The position numbers and the translations under genes were made by a program. From NCBI GenBank assembly GCA_963793095.1, contig CAWBYY010000002.1, positions 1,426,001 through 1,490,000 on the forward strand: a stretch of DNA of 64,000 nucleotides, read 5' to 3'. Below, piece after piece: positions 32,471 to 43,980 of the stretch. Origin of the DNA: CAVWDI01 sp963793095 (GTDB taxonomy: Bacteria; Chloroflexota; Anaerolineae; Anaerolineales; UBA4823). Position 1 is the first letter of the stretch, and each line of letters begins with the position of its first letter. The notes below the pieces were generated by a model. The model was given only the letters and a program-made list of their open reading frames with translations, was not told the DNA's origin and searched no databases.

Positions 32471-33563
32471 ATGTCAATTATCCTATCTGTGTTGGATGGT
32501 AACAGGCGTGACATAGCGCGTTTGCTTACCGAAGTCGAGAATGAAACAGCTTCAGGCAGGGAAGCATTAGACCTGCTATACCCGCATGCTGGAAATGCAC
32601 ACCTGGTTGGGATCACCGGCGCTTCAGGCACCGGTAAATCATCACTGGTAACACAGATTATTCTTAAATATAGACAGAGCATTCATAAGGCAGCATCTGA
32701 ACAGGATTCAAATTTGCCGCAGATCGCTGTGGTCGCAGTTGATCCATCTAGCCCATTTACGGGCGGCGCAATCTTGGGGGATAGAATCCGGATGATCTGG
32801 AACTTGCCGGGGATAAGGGTGTATTTATCAGGTCGATGGCTACCCGTGGTTCACTGGGAGGTCTCGCCAGTGCGACTGCTGGCGCTTCCCTTGTTCTGGA
32901 TGCAGCGGGTTTTGATATTGTAATCATTGAAACTGTTGGCGCTGGTCAGGCGGAAGTTGACATCGCGAAATTGGCTCATACAACCATAGTGGTCGAGTCT
33001 CCAGGCCTGGGGGATGATATTCAAGCGATCAAAGCGGGTATCCTGGAAATCGCAGATATCCTGGTAATAAATAAAGCCGATCTACCAGGGGTTGAAGCCA
33101 CAGAGAAGGCGTTAGAAGGGATGCTCCAGCTTGTTTATCCAGGTGGAAATCATTTTGTTTCTCATCATGGAAAAATAATGGCTTCATTTCAAGAGAATCT
33201 GGGGTCTGGAAAATAAAGATGATTTATATAAGTCAGAAACAAATGTTGAATCAGAACCCGAAATTAGGTGGGTTCCACCTGTCCTGCGGACTGTTGCAAC
33301 GAATGGGGATGGCGTTTCAGATCTGGTTGATCTTATAAACAACCATCGAGTGTTTCTTGAAAAATCAGGAAAATGGATACAGCGCGACCGGTTGCGGGTC
33401 GAGTTCTGAAGTTATGACTCTGCTGAAAAACAGTCTGATTGCCAAATGGGCTGAGAGCGTAGATGAAAAGTATTATAATGAAATATTGGAGGCTGTTTAC
33501 CAGAGGAATCTCTCCCCATTGAAGGCGGTGGACATATTAATTGGGAAATTTATTAATAAGTGA
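32471..33563 (+). CDS. meaB: MeaB-type GTPase (B12-mutase chaperone), at least three frameshifts
   Basis: About 364 codons. Walker A GASGTGKSS, the DPSSP segment and the switch-like region MATRGSLGG, a G3-like ETVGAGQAEV, and the NKAD nucleotide-specificity motif are all visible. MeaB loads and protects adenosylcobalamin in mutase. The frame breaks near 32793 (restoring …DDLELAGDKGVFIRS), near 33210, and near 33400; the C-terminal ending EVMTLLKN…FINK is in a third frame. The span is 3n+1. It lies six bases after the B12-binding subunit gene, consistent with an operon. I take the breaks as errors because the partner gene is intact. Confidence 0.85.
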
Positions 33564-33701
33564 TTTAAGAAGTGTATGAATCTAGAAAAAATTCGTTGAT
33601 GATAGCTTAAGTGATTGGTTATATTAAGGAAAATTACTTTACTGTAAAACATAAAATTACTGGATTCGTGGATGCTTATTTAATAAGAAAGGGAAAGGTT
33701 T

Positions 33702-34694
33702 ATGTCAGGCCATCGTAATATCAGGGATTGCAGCATGTATGGAGATATTAAATTATTTACAGGGAGTGCCTCACCTGAATTGGCAAACAAAATCGCGGAA
33801 TACCTGAAACTATCTTTAAGCGGGGTTGATTTAATCCAATTTCATAATGAAAACATCTTTGCCAGATTACATAAAAGCGCCCGAGGTCAGGATGTTTATA
33901 TTATCCAGACCAGCGCGCCTCCAATCCACCGTAACTTGATGGAACTATTGATCCTTTTGCAGACTCTGCGTTTAGATTCAGCCGGAAGGATAACAGCTGT
34001 TATGCCATATATGGCTTACTCAAGATCTGATAAGAAGGATGTGCCGCGTGTGCCGATCACAGCCAGGCTGGTTGCGGATATGATCGAAGTCGCTGGAGCG
34101 GATCGTTACATGACTCTTGATTTACATGCAGGCCAAATTCAAGGGTTCTTTTCTATCCCGGGCGACGTTCTAACCGCTTTTCATTTAATTACTGATTATG
34201 TTCTTAAATTGATGCCTGAATTAATTGACCCGGTGGTTGTGGCTGCAGACCTTGGATTTGCAAAGAAAGGTCGCAATTTTGCTGCCAAAATTAAAGCTCC
34301 GATCGCTTTTGTTGAAAAGCGCCGGGATTCAAATGCTTCCAAAGCAAAAGGTCTTTCACTGATTGGTTCGGTGGAAAACAGGGATGTCATCATTGTCGAT
34401 GATGAAATGGATACAGCTGGATCGATGACGGAGGCAGTCAAGCTTGTAAAAGATAATGGAGCCAGGGATGTTAACATCGTATTTGTACATCCTGTGCTGT
34501 CCAGGCCCGCCATCAAACGCCTCGAAGATTTACCCGTAAAAGAAATCATCACTACAGATACGATCCCTATCCCGTATGCATATCGAGATTTACTGAGGAA
34601 TAAATTAACCGTATTATCGATATCCCCGCTGCTTGGAGAGGTCATTTTGCGGGCGCACGAAGGCCGCAGTGTGGGTGAAATGTTCCATGAATAA
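33702..34694 (+). CDS. prs: Ribose-phosphate pyrophosphokinase
   Basis: 330 residues, standard length. Makes PRPP from ribose-5-phosphate and ATP. The catalytic-site sequence YSRSDKK replaces the commoner YARQDRK, LDLHAGQIQGFF is the diagnostic region, and IIVDDEMDTAGSMTEA is the PRPP-binding loop. Start ATG 33702 follows an AAAGGGAAAGG purine run. The next gene (mutM) starts two bases after the stop, suggesting co-transcription. Confidence 0.93.
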   Translation: MSGHRNIRDCSMYGDIKLFTGSASPELANKIAEYLKLSLSGVDLIQFHNENIFARLHKSARGQDVYIIQTSAPPIHRNLMELLILLQTLRLDSAGRITAVMPYMAYSRSDKKDVPRVPITARLVADMIEVAGADRYMTLDLHAGQIQGFFSIPGDVLTAFHLITDYVLKLMPELIDPVVVAADLGFAKKGRNFAAKIKAPIAFVEKRRDSNASKAKGLSLIGSVENRDVIIVDDEMDTAGSMTEAVKLVKDNGARDVNIVFVHPVLSRPAIKRLEDLPVKEIITTDTIPIPYAYRDLLRNKLTVLSISPLLGEVILRAHEGRSVGEMFHE

Positions 34695-34696
34695 TT

Positions 34697-35528
34697 ATGC
34701 CTGAATTGCCAGAAGTAGAGACAATCCGGTTGCTGTTGCGTAATGGTGGGCCAGAAAGCCCATCATTATTAAAATTTTGAGATAACAGGGGTTGATTTAT
34801 ACTGGGAGCGGACGCTGGAAACCCCGGCGTCTGATGAATTTGAAAGGAAGATCATCTCCCAGCAGATCAAGGAGATTGGGCGCAGGGGAAAGTTCCTGAA
34901 CTTCTTTCTCTCTGATTATCACTTCCTCCTGCACTTGCGAATGAGTGGGGATGTACTCATCCAACCAAAAAGTGAACCACCTGGTAAACACCACCGGTTA
35001 TCTCTTTATTTCAACAATGGATTAAAGTTTTCTTTTATAGACCCGCGCAAATTTGGACGGGCATGGTTGGTCACAGATCCAGATACAATCCTGGGAAATT
35101 TGGGCCCCGAACCTTTTTCGGAGGAATTTACACCAACCAGCCTCTATACGGCTTTGAAAAGTCACAGCCGGCAGATAAAACCTTTGTTAATGGACCAGAA
35201 ATTCATCGCAGGTCTGGGAAATATTTATACCGATGAAGCCCTTTTTTATGCAAAAATCCACCCTTTGACAAAATCCGACCAGATTACTGAAGAACAAAGT
35301 GATCAACTGGTTGATAGCATCAGGTTTGTTCTGGCAGAAGGGATAAAGAATAATGGGGCAAGTATAGATTGGGTTTATAGGGGAGGCGATTTCCAAAATT
35401 ATTTTCAAATATACGGTCGAAAAGGACAAAAATGTGAGGTTTGCGGGGATGTGATCGAAAGGATTACCGTTGGGCAGAGAAGTACATTTATCTGCCCGAC
35501 CTGCCAGCCTGAACCAGCAATTAATTAA
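34697..35528 (+). CDS. mutM: Formamidopyrimidine-DNA glycosylase, one frameshift
   Basis: About 277 codons. The start MPELPEVETI carries the catalytic Pro1/Glu2. The GNIYTDEALF region belongs to the H2TH fold, and the C-terminal CEVC…CPTC is the zinc finger, all with normal order. Removes 8-oxoguanine and formamidopyrimidines. The frame breaks in the run AAAATTTTGAGATA; the span is 3n+1 and deleting one T restores LLKFEITGVDLYW. Coupled to prs. Confidence 0.92.
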
Positions 35529-35555
35529 ATCGAAATCCTGAAATTGGGATTATTT

Positions 35556-38500
35556 CTACTTCTTACGCCGTTTTCGGCGACGTTTTGAGGAAACCGAGAT
35601 TTCTTCCTCCTCGGATTTTAAGTTACTTATATCTAGATTTGATGAACTGATTTCAGCGGTAACTTCGGAGATTTCTGTGGTATCAGAAGGGGATCCATTA
35701 AACTCTTTTGCGGTATTAACAGTTTCCATAGTATCCTCCGGTTCAGGTTGTTCATCCATCTCTGCTATTTTCTGCAACCTGGAAATACCGCGCGGTCGGT
35801 AGGTAAACATCCTTGAAACAACACTTAATCGCATATTATCCAGGAGTTCCTGGAATAATCCAAATGCTTTATTCTTGTATTGCACAAGAGGGTCTCTCTG
35901 GCCGTATGCCTCCAGTCCAATCGAAACTCGAAGCGCTTCCATTTGAGTCAGGTATTCCACCCAGAGTTCCGAAATTGTTGAAAGCAGTAACTGGCGGTAG
36001 ATCTCTGTTAGAGCTTTGCGGCCAAGTACTTCAATAATTTGTTCACGGAAATCCAGCGAGAGATTATTGAGGGTTGTTTCCTCTGATACCTGTTCATCTC
36101 TCATTTCATTTATATCTAGAATTGCCTTCTTTATCAGGTCTGGCAATTCGTTAATCCTTTTTGATTCCAGGCTTTGGTACTCAAATTGCCCCCATATTTT
36201 CCGCATAAATTCTTGAGCATTTTTCAAGTGGTCCAGAACATCTTTAACAACCTGGTCCGGCTCACGATTTAGCAATAGCCTGGCAGTGTAATAAAAGTAA
36301 TTAAACCGTGTAGTCCGTTCCCAGATTCTTTTGTGGGTTTTCCGGTCAAATGAAGCTTTGGCACCTCTGGGTAAAGCTAAAAGAATTTGCAGAAGATCCT
36401 GGCGAGTATACTTTCCATCAGGTTTTGAGAGAGCTTTTTCCAAATCTCGCGTTATCTGACCGTTATCGCCGAGATATTTTTCTTTTCTTCCGACAAAGAT
36501 CCTCTCAATTTCAGATAAGACCTGCAGGTTGATGGAGTTCCAATCCCCTGTCTGCAATTGATCCAGTTTGATTGATACAGGTTCATCAATTCTGCGTTCG
36601 ATTGAACCTATCAATCTCCTCATTCCCTGCTGTACAATCGTTGTTTCAATTTGATGCTTGATTGTGTCTTCGAGCTGAAACGGGTCTTTTACCAGTAGTT
36701 GCTGGTCTTTACCAGATAAATTAATCTGGACACGAACCAGACTGGCCAATTCTGCAACAATCTCAGCGGTTGGAGGTGTCTCCTCTGCGTCCTGGTTATC
36801 CAGGCCTTCAAGGAATGTTTCCAATAACTCGTATCTTTCATCGAGTGTATTATCAATATTGATTTGAGTTTGAAGCAGTATTTGATCTACTGTTTGAATG
36901 ATATGTTCCATTTCGGCGTCAATGGATTCTTCCACCAGGGATAGAAAAAAATTGCGGATATTTTCAGGGTTAGAATTTTCATTTAATGAGTCAAGCGTTT
37001 TATCGGACAGAGTTTTTAAGGAATATGAAGGATACAACAAACTATCCTGGATTATTGGAGGTTGGATCTGATCCAGCCATGAAAGCAATTGCCATGGTCC
37101 GGCATCATCTTCTAAACCCTGCGGAACCCGTTTTTTAACTTCCACAGCGAGCATTTCTGTTACATCTTCAGTCAGATCGCTCTTGGTGAAGATACGATTG
37201 CGTTGAGAATATATTCCGGCTCTCTGGGTATTCAGGACATCGTCATATTCCAGCAGGTGTTTGCGAACATCAAAATTCGCCCCCTCAACCCGGTTTTGAG
37301 ATTGTTCAACCAATCGTGACACCAGACCGACTTCCAGCGGAATTGCATCATCAATTTTCATGCGCTGCATTAATCCATCCGCCTGCTGGCCGCCAAACAA
37401 ACGCATTAACTCATCTTCCATTGATAGATAGAATCGAGAAGAGCCTGGATCACCCTGGCGGGCTGCCCGTCCACGAAGCTGGTTGTCGATCCTGCCGCGC
37501 TTCATGTCTTTCGGAACCGATTACATGAAGACCGCCAAGTTCACGTACCTGATCCATTTCCTGCATATTCTGCAAGAAGTATTTAATCTCTGAGTCATAA
37601 ATTCCATACTGGGATGGACTGAGTTCAAGCAGAGCGGCTTTCCGTTCAGCCATTGTCATTTCATATGCATCTTTATAATCGGCGCGTTTCAGAACCCGGT
37701 TCACCGCTGAGATCACTTCCTCGGCAATTTCGCCGCCCAATTTAATGTCCACACCGCGACCTGCCATATTGGTCGCAATTGTTACACCTCCAAATTCTCC
37801 AGCCCCAGCGATAATTTGACTTTCCTCAGTATGTTTGCGAGCATTCAAAACCTGATGTGGAATACCGCCTTTTATGTTGTTAATAAGCCGGTTCTTTTTT
37901 TCAGGAGGGATCTCAAGTATTTGGAGGAGAAGGTTAATGTTGATTTCGTCCTCCGGATTGAAGGGAATATTTAACTCGCGTGCCATATTGCGCATTTGGT
38001 TCGTATCCACTTCTTTTATTGGAATGTTGAGATATTCCAATTCAGGCACTGACCGCCCGTCCTGCTCGCGCTGGTGTTCCCTAATCCATGACTTTCTGAG
38101 AAGGATAACCTGGGCTAATCGGCGCAGGTATTCAGCCTTAAGTCTTTGGGACACTCGCTCTGAAAGTTCAACCGATGTAGTACCCACCAGCATCGGTCGA
38201 CCTAAGGAATTAAATTTCAGGATTTCGGTTGCGATTGCTCTGAGTTTCGCTTCTTCAGTGCGGTAAACGACATCCGGGAAATCTTTTCGTTTCCAAAAAA
38301 CAGGGTTCCTTTCAATATCGTCCTGCAGGCTGTAATAGATATATTTATATCCATGTTCATCACGATCCTCGATTTCCATAAGGTCATTTTCAGGTTGAGA
38401 TGCCTGGAATTCCAAATTGGTTGGAATAGCAATGACATCCAGCGAATAAATCTCACTGAATTCTTCGGCTTCTGTGACGGCTGTTCCGGTCATCCCGGAC

Positions 38501-39699
38501 AATTTTTCATACATGCGGAAATAATTCTGGATAGTTATTGTGGCGTAAGTTACTGATTCGGATTGGACCTTAACACCTTCCTTGGCTTCCACTGCCTGGT
38601 GCAATCCATCTGACCATCGCCGGCCGGGCATTAAGCGACCGGTAAATTCATCGACAATCACAACTTTCCCGCCCTGTACCAGATACTCTTTATTTCTCTT
38701 GTATAAAAATTGGGCGCGCAGTGATTGTTCTAAATATCCAAGTAAGCGGGCTTGTTCGGGTGTGATGTCCTCCGGGCGATCCGGGTCGCGCAGTGATACA
38801 CCAAGCAACTCCTCTACATGTGTTTCGCCGATTTCAGTAAGGAAAACAGAGCGGTCTTTTTCACTAACTTCATAATCTTCCGGATTCAGTTTGTTTACAA
38901 CTTGAGAAGTTTTGAGATACCATTCCGCTTCGTCTTGGGCAGGCCCCGAGATGATAAGGGGTGTCCGCGCTTCATCAATCAGGACATTATCAACCTCATC
39001 AACAATCGTATAATAAAATTCACGCTGGACTCTATCTTCAAGGCGCATGGTCATATTGTCGCGCAGGTAATCAAAACCAAATTCGCTGTTTGTCCCGTAT
39101 GTAATGTCCGCTTCATAAGCTAGACGCCGCGGGACCATATCTAACTGGTTCTGGTCTTCATGCGGAGATTCCCGCTCCAGATTGACTAGGAAGGCTTTGC
39201 GACCGCTTTCGGTTCGGGCAGCCATTTGAAGCACACCGACACTTAATCCCAGAAGTTGATATACAGGCGCCATCCAGCGGGCATCGCGCCGGGCGAGATA
39301 GTCATTTACTGTAACCAGATGTACTCCCCTTCCAGTGAGTGCATTCAAATAAAGCGGCAGGGTGGCGACCAGAGTTTTGCCTTCCCCGGTCTTCATCTCT
39401 GCTATCTTTCCTTCGTGCAGGGTAACCCCACCAATAAGTTGAATATCATAGTGGCGCAAACCGATTGTGCGTTTGCTGGCTTCCCGCACAGCGGCAAATG
39501 CTTCCACCAGCAAATCGTCCAGCGATAAACCTTCACTCAATCGTGATTTGAATTCTTCAGTTTTCGCTTTCAGGGCATCATTACTGAGTTCTTCGTAATT
39601 TAACTCGAGATCATTGATTTGAGCGACGATATTTGAATATTTTTCAATCACTTTTTTATTCTGATCGCCACCCACAATGTGGACAAACTTTTTTAACAT
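35556..39699 (-). CDS. secA: Preprotein translocase ATPase SecA, unusually long, one frameshift
   Basis: About 1,381 codons, compared with about 800-1,000 usually. Motor domains are intact (MKTGEGKT Walker A, DEVDNVLIDE, TNMAGRG). Two expansions are visible: an insertion of about 80 residues inside NBD2 before HQVLNARKHTEES, and an extended helical C-terminal part. The usual C-terminal zinc motif (CxCxSG) is absent; the protein ends in a highly basic SKRRRKRRKK. The frame breaks near 37493; the span is 3n+1 and removing an A from GCGGCAGGATC restores EARRIDNQLRGRAARQGDPGSS. An extended -10 lies upstream at 39719-39724. Confidence 0.95.
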
Positions 39700-39718
39700 T
39701 GTTTACCTCATCCGGGCG

Positions 39719-39727
39719 ATTATAGCA
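39719..39727 (-). promoter_or_regulatory. Extended -10 promoter of secA
   Basis: Minus-strand TGCTATAAT. Its TATAAT is at plus 39719-39724, with the start ATG at 39699 downstream. No good -35 at 17 bp, which is compatible with an extended -10 element. Confidence 0.5.
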
Positions 39728-39864
39728 TAGCGGTGTTAGATATTTATTAGCGTTGAGAATGAATGATGGATGTAAATACACCCAGCCATTATTCTGTCCT
39801 GGGTGGCCAGGGATGTAAAGAAATTATTCTAATCTTAAATATTTAATAGCTGGAATGCTGTGGG

Positions 39865-39873
39865 TGCTATAAT
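39865..39873 (+). promoter_or_regulatory. Extended -10 promoter of dnaE
   Basis: TGCTATAAT with TATAAT at 39868-39873. It gives a leader of about 125 bases before dnaE. A -35 at the right distance is weak. Confidence 0.5.
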
Positions 39874-40003
39874 TCAAAAGGCTTTGAGGAAAGGGAATTC
39901 AAAGTGTAAAAGTAGCTGATTGGTACAGTTGTTGCAATCAAATTTAACATCGCCACCATCATCAAGCCAGCAGTCCTAATACAATTTAATTAAGAATAAT
40001 CTA

Positions 40004-43000
40004 ATGTCGTTTGTCCATCTTCACGTTCATTCTGAATACTCTTTGCTTGATGGTTTCAGTAACATCAGGCAGTTAGTAAAACGAGCGAAGGAAATGGATA
40101 TGCCGGCTCTGGCTATTACCGATCACGGTTCGATGTACGGCGTGGTCGAATTTTATAATGCTGCCATTGGGCATGGGATTAAACCGATCATCGGTATTGA
40201 AGCTTATCTGGCAGCCAGGGGGATGAAATCAAAGGATCCTCAGTATGATAAAAAATCCAGCCACATTTTGTTGCTGGCGGAAAATCAAACGGGTTATCAG
40301 AATCTCCTGAAGCTGTCAAGCGCAGCTCAGATAGAAGGTTTTTACTATCATCCACGGATAGACCACGACATTCTTGAGCAGCATTCAGAAGGAATAATAT
40401 GTACAACCGGGTGTTTGTCGGCAGAGCTTCCCCGGATGATAAATAAAGGCAACCTCACACAAGCCCAAAAGCGACTCGATTGGTATTTTGAAGTATTCGG
40501 AAGAGAGAATTTCTTCTTTGAATTGCAAGACCATAATATTAAGGAACTTAAAAACATAAATCAAACACTGCTTAATTTCAGGGAGAGATACGGGGCGAAT
40601 TGTATCGCCACAAATGATGTTCATTACATCAACCCTGAGGATGCACCGCTCCAGGATCTGTTATTAGCGATTCAAACTGGCTGCCTTTTAACTGATCCAG
40701 ACCGGATGCGCATGGCGGATGCCTCTTTTTATCTTCGCAGCCATGAAGAAATGGCTGATATTTTCTCGGAAATTCCGGAGGCTGTAAGCAATACACTTCG
40801 AATCGCAGAGCGATGTAACGTCGATTTGGGGTTTAAAGGCTACCATCTACCCCAGTTTGAAGTTCCAGAGGGACATGATGCCAGGGGTTATTTGCGAGTG
40901 TTGTGTGAGGACGGGTTGAAGAGAAGGTATGGCGAGCGCTCGGACGATCAAGAAGTGGTTGAACGGTTAAATTATGAACTGGAAATTATCCACAGGATGG
41001 GTTTCGATACCTATTTTTTGATTGTTTGGGATTTATGCAGGTATGCCCGATCACAGGGGATCTGGTATAACGCCAGGGGTTCGGCTGCCGGGTCTATCGT
41101 CGCCTATACCCTTGATATTACACTGGTCGACCCGATAGACCATGGTTTAATCTTTGAGCGGTTCCTCAATCCGGGTAGGATCTCAATGCCTGATATTGAT
41201 CTGGATTTCCGTGATGACCGCCGGGCGGAAATGATGGAATATACAGCCAGAAAATACGGGGATGACAAAGTAGCTCAGATTATCACATTTGGGACCCTCG
41301 GCGCTCGAGCTGCAATAAGAGATGTAGGTCGTGTGAAAGATATTCCACTAAATGAGGTTGATAAAGTAGCCAGATTAATTCCAAATATTCCCGGTAAACC
41401 TGTCTCGATTAGGGAAGCTATTAACAGTGTCCGGGAATTGAAGGAATTTTACAATTCGACCCCATTTATTCAAGAACTGGTTGATACCGCCATGCAGATG
41501 GAAGGGGTTGTACGTAGTGCGGGCACCCATGCAGCCGGGGTAATAATTACAGATAAACCTATGGTTGAGTATATCCCGCTGCACCGCCCAACAGGCAGTA
41601 CCGGCGCTGAAAGCCCGATCAAGACGGTTACCCAGTTTGACATGAATATCGTTGATTCTCTCGGCTTGCTAAAAGTGGACTTCCTGGGATTATCGACGTT
41701 AACGATTATGGCTCGGGCCTGTGAAATGATTGAGAAACGGCACGAGATCAAGCTGAACCTTGGGAATATCCCAACCAATGATCCTGATACTTATGAATTA
41801 TTGGGACGGGGTGAAACAGCAGGAGTGTTCCAGGTTGAAGGTTCTGGAATGCGCCGCTGGCTGATGGAAATGAAACCTAAAGAACTGGCGAATGTGATCG
41901 CTATGGTCGCATTATTCCGGCCCGGTCCAATGGATTTTATCCCTGATTACATCCAGCGGATGCATGGGAAGAAGAAGGTCGAGTATAAACATCCCAGTCT
42001 GGAACCAATTTTTAAGGAGACTTACGGTTTCCCTGTTTATCAGGAACAATTAATGTTTGCTGCGATGCAGCTTGCTGGTTACACAGCACCAGAAGCGGAT
42101 GATTTGCGCAAAGCTATCGCGAAAAAAGTGAAAGGAAAACTGGAAAAACACCGGGAAAAGTTTATCGCCGGTTCTGTTTCAAATAATATCCCCAGCAGTA
42201 CAGCAGCAGCAATTTTTGAGGAATGGAAAGAGTTTGCCAGATATGGGTTTAACAAGAGTCATGCTGTTGACTATGGGGTCATCGCTGTTCAGACTGCATA
42301 TCTAAAAACTCATTTTCCTGTCGAGTATATGACTGCTCTTCTTTCGGTTTATAAAAATGACACTGCCAAGATCGCACTTTACGTAGCGGATTGCCGCAGG
42401 ATGGGAATACCAGTCGAACCCCCTGATATCAATGCCAGCGGGTGGGATTTTGGCATTGAAGACCTGGAAAGTGGAAAATCCGTTATCCGGTTTGGTCTTG
42501 GAGCTGTTAAAAATGTCGGTCAGGGTCCGGTGAATTCAATATTGAATGCCAGAAAATCCGGCCCATTTACAGATTTAATTGATTTTGCGAAACGGACAGA
42601 CTTGCGGGTTGTGGGAAAAAGAGCCCTTGAGAGTTTAATCCGGGTTGGAGCGCTGCGGAATTATGGCAGGCGGATAGCATTATTGAATTCACTGGATAAA
42701 ATCATTGCATTCAGTGCAATGCATTTCAAAGCAAGCGAGGCGGGTCAGATCAGTTTGTTTGGTTCTCATACAGGTGTTGATGAATCAATTGATATTCCTT
42801 CAGTTTCATTTGATGTGAGCAGACATGAGATATTAAATTGGGAACGAGAGTTAATTGGATTGTACATCTCTGACCATCCTCTCAATCCAGTTATGGACAG
42901 CCTTGTTGAATTTGTAACGCATTATTCTGCCCAACTCGGTGAAACTGTGCATAATCAGAATATCCGCATGGCTGGAATTATCAGCCATATCCGAAGGCAT

Positions 43001-43891
43001 CAAACTCGTAATGGGCAGGAAATGGGTTTTGTGATACTCGAAGATTTGCAGGGTACAGTAGAGCTTGTCGTGTTCCCAAGGTTATGGAAAAAACTTGAGC
43101 ACAAACTAGAAAGAGACCAGATAATTTTAGTAGATGGACGGGTTGATGCTGGCGGTCTTGAGCCGAAAATTCTGGTTTCAAGTATAAGCAACAATGAAGA
43201 AATAAATCTCCCCCATGCCGACGATGTACAAATTAATGATTTGCCGTATGTAACTTTTGTCGAAGCGAGTGATTCAATTGAAGGAAATAACCCAGTTGCA
43301 GAACAGAACATCAAATTTGAAACCGAAGAAGAAGTAAAGAAACAACCTCGGGAAGGATTTGACTTGCATCAACCAGTTTCTCTTCCAGATGAAGTTCCGC
43401 TATCAGCCAGTGGATTGAGCGAGAGTCATGCTGAATCGATACCTTCCGAGAGTGACCTTGGCGAGAAGGAAACTGCTCAGGAATTAATTGATAAGGAAGT
43501 TGATAATCTTTTAGCAGTAAGCAAGCAGGCAAATCTGGAAATTGAAAATCCTGATCCTATTTCTCTCCCGCCTGGAGGGCTCGTGGTACCGTCGTTTATA
43601 TTACCCCCAACGCCTTCTGAAGACACAGGAAAAAAAGTAAATATGATGACGGTAATTGTCCGTTGTTCTGGTGATAAGGCGCGGGACGAATTGAAAATCA
43701 GGAGACTTTATGGATTACTGACTTCATACCCGGGTAATGACCGGTTCGCATTTCATGTATTTGAAAATGGAAGAGGTTTTTTACTCGAGTTTCCAAATTG
43801 TACAGTTGGAATATGCAGCGAATTAAAAACGCGGATATCTCAGTTAGTGAGTCCTGAAAATATCCGCATTGATTCGATCTATTTCCAATAA
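40004..43891 (+). CDS. dnaE: DNA polymerase III alpha subunit
   Basis: 1,295 residues. PHP domain at the N-terminus with HLHVHSEYS and ITDHGSMYG metal-binding motifs; polymerase core with catalytic PDIDLDF (about residues 396-402); tandem (HhH)2 region and an OB domain, then a C-terminal extension (about 1,110-1,295) with a low-complexity acidic linker and a small folded end. Main replicative polymerase. No clear Shine-Dalgarno sequence, but the start MSFVHLHVHSEYS is conserved. Followed by a terminator-like hairpin. Confidence 0.95.
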   Translation: MSFVHLHVHSEYSLLDGFSNIRQLVKRAKEMDMPALAITDHGSMYGVVEFYNAAIGHGIKPIIGIEAYLAARGMKSKDPQYDKKSSHILLLAENQTGYQNLLKLSSAAQIEGFYYHPRIDHDILEQHSEGIICTTGCLSAELPRMINKGNLTQAQKRLDWYFEVFGRENFFFELQDHNIKELKNINQTLLNFRERYGANCIATNDVHYINPEDAPLQDLLLAIQTGCLLTDPDRMRMADASFYLRSHEEMADIFSEIPEAVSNTLRIAERCNVDLGFKGYHLPQFEVPEGHDARGYLRVLCEDGLKRRYGERSDDQEVVERLNYELEIIHRMGFDTYFLIVWDLCRYARSQGIWYNARGSAAGSIVAYTLDITLVDPIDHGLIFERFLNPGRISMPDIDLDFRDDRRAEMMEYTARKYGDDKVAQIITFGTLGARAAIRDVGRVKDIPLNEVDKVARLIPNIPGKPVSIREAINSVRELKEFYNSTPFIQELVDTAMQMEGVVRSAGTHAAGVIITDKPMVEYIPLHRPTGSTGAESPIKTVTQFDMNIVDSLGLLKVDFLGLSTLTIMARACEMIEKRHEIKLNLGNIPTNDPDTYELLGRGETAGVFQVEGSGMRRWLMEMKPKELANVIAMVALFRPGPMDFIPDYIQRMHGKKKVEYKHPSLEPIFKETYGFPVYQEQLMFAAMQLAGYTAPEADDLRKAIAKKVKGKLEKHREKFIAGSVSNNIPSSTAAAIFEEWKEFARYGFNKSHAVDYGVIAVQTAYLKTHFPVEYMTALLSVYKNDTAKIALYVADCRRMGIPVEPPDINASGWDFGIEDLESGKSVIRFGLGAVKNVGQGPVNSILNARKSGPFTDLIDFAKRTDLRVVGKRALESLIRVGALRNYGRRIALLNSLDKIIAFSAMHFKASEAGQISLFGSHTGVDESIDIPSVSFDVSRHEILNWERELIGLYISDHPLNPVMDSLVEFVTHYSAQLGETVHNQNIRMAGIISHIRRHQTRNGQEMGFVILEDLQGTVELVVFPRLWKKLEHKLERDQIILVDGRVDAGGLEPKILVSSISNNEEINLPHADDVQINDLPYVTFVEASDSIEGNNPVAEQNIKFETEEEVKKQPREGFDLHQPVSLPDEVPLSASGLSESHAESIPSESDLGEKETAQELIDKEVDNLLAVSKQANLEIENPDPISLPPGGLVVPSFILPPTPSEDTGKKVNMMTVIVRCSGDKARDELKIRRLYGLLTSYPGNDRFAFHVFENGRGFLLEFPNCTVGICSELKTRISQLVSPENIRIDSIYFQ

Positions 43892-43930
43892 GTTGGTACT
43901 ATTTACTCAAGAAAACCCCTAAAATGTACG

Positions 43931-43962
43931 CTACCCTGAGTTATTGGCAGGGTGTTTCTTTA
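43931..43962 (+). terminator. Rho-independent terminator downstream of dnaE
   Basis: ACCCTG (43933-43938) pairs with CAGGGT (43948-43953), then GTTTCTTTATT. Weak T-run, but it sits 40 bases after the stop codon. Confidence 0.6.
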
Positions 43963-43980
43963 TTAAGAAGGGGATGAATA

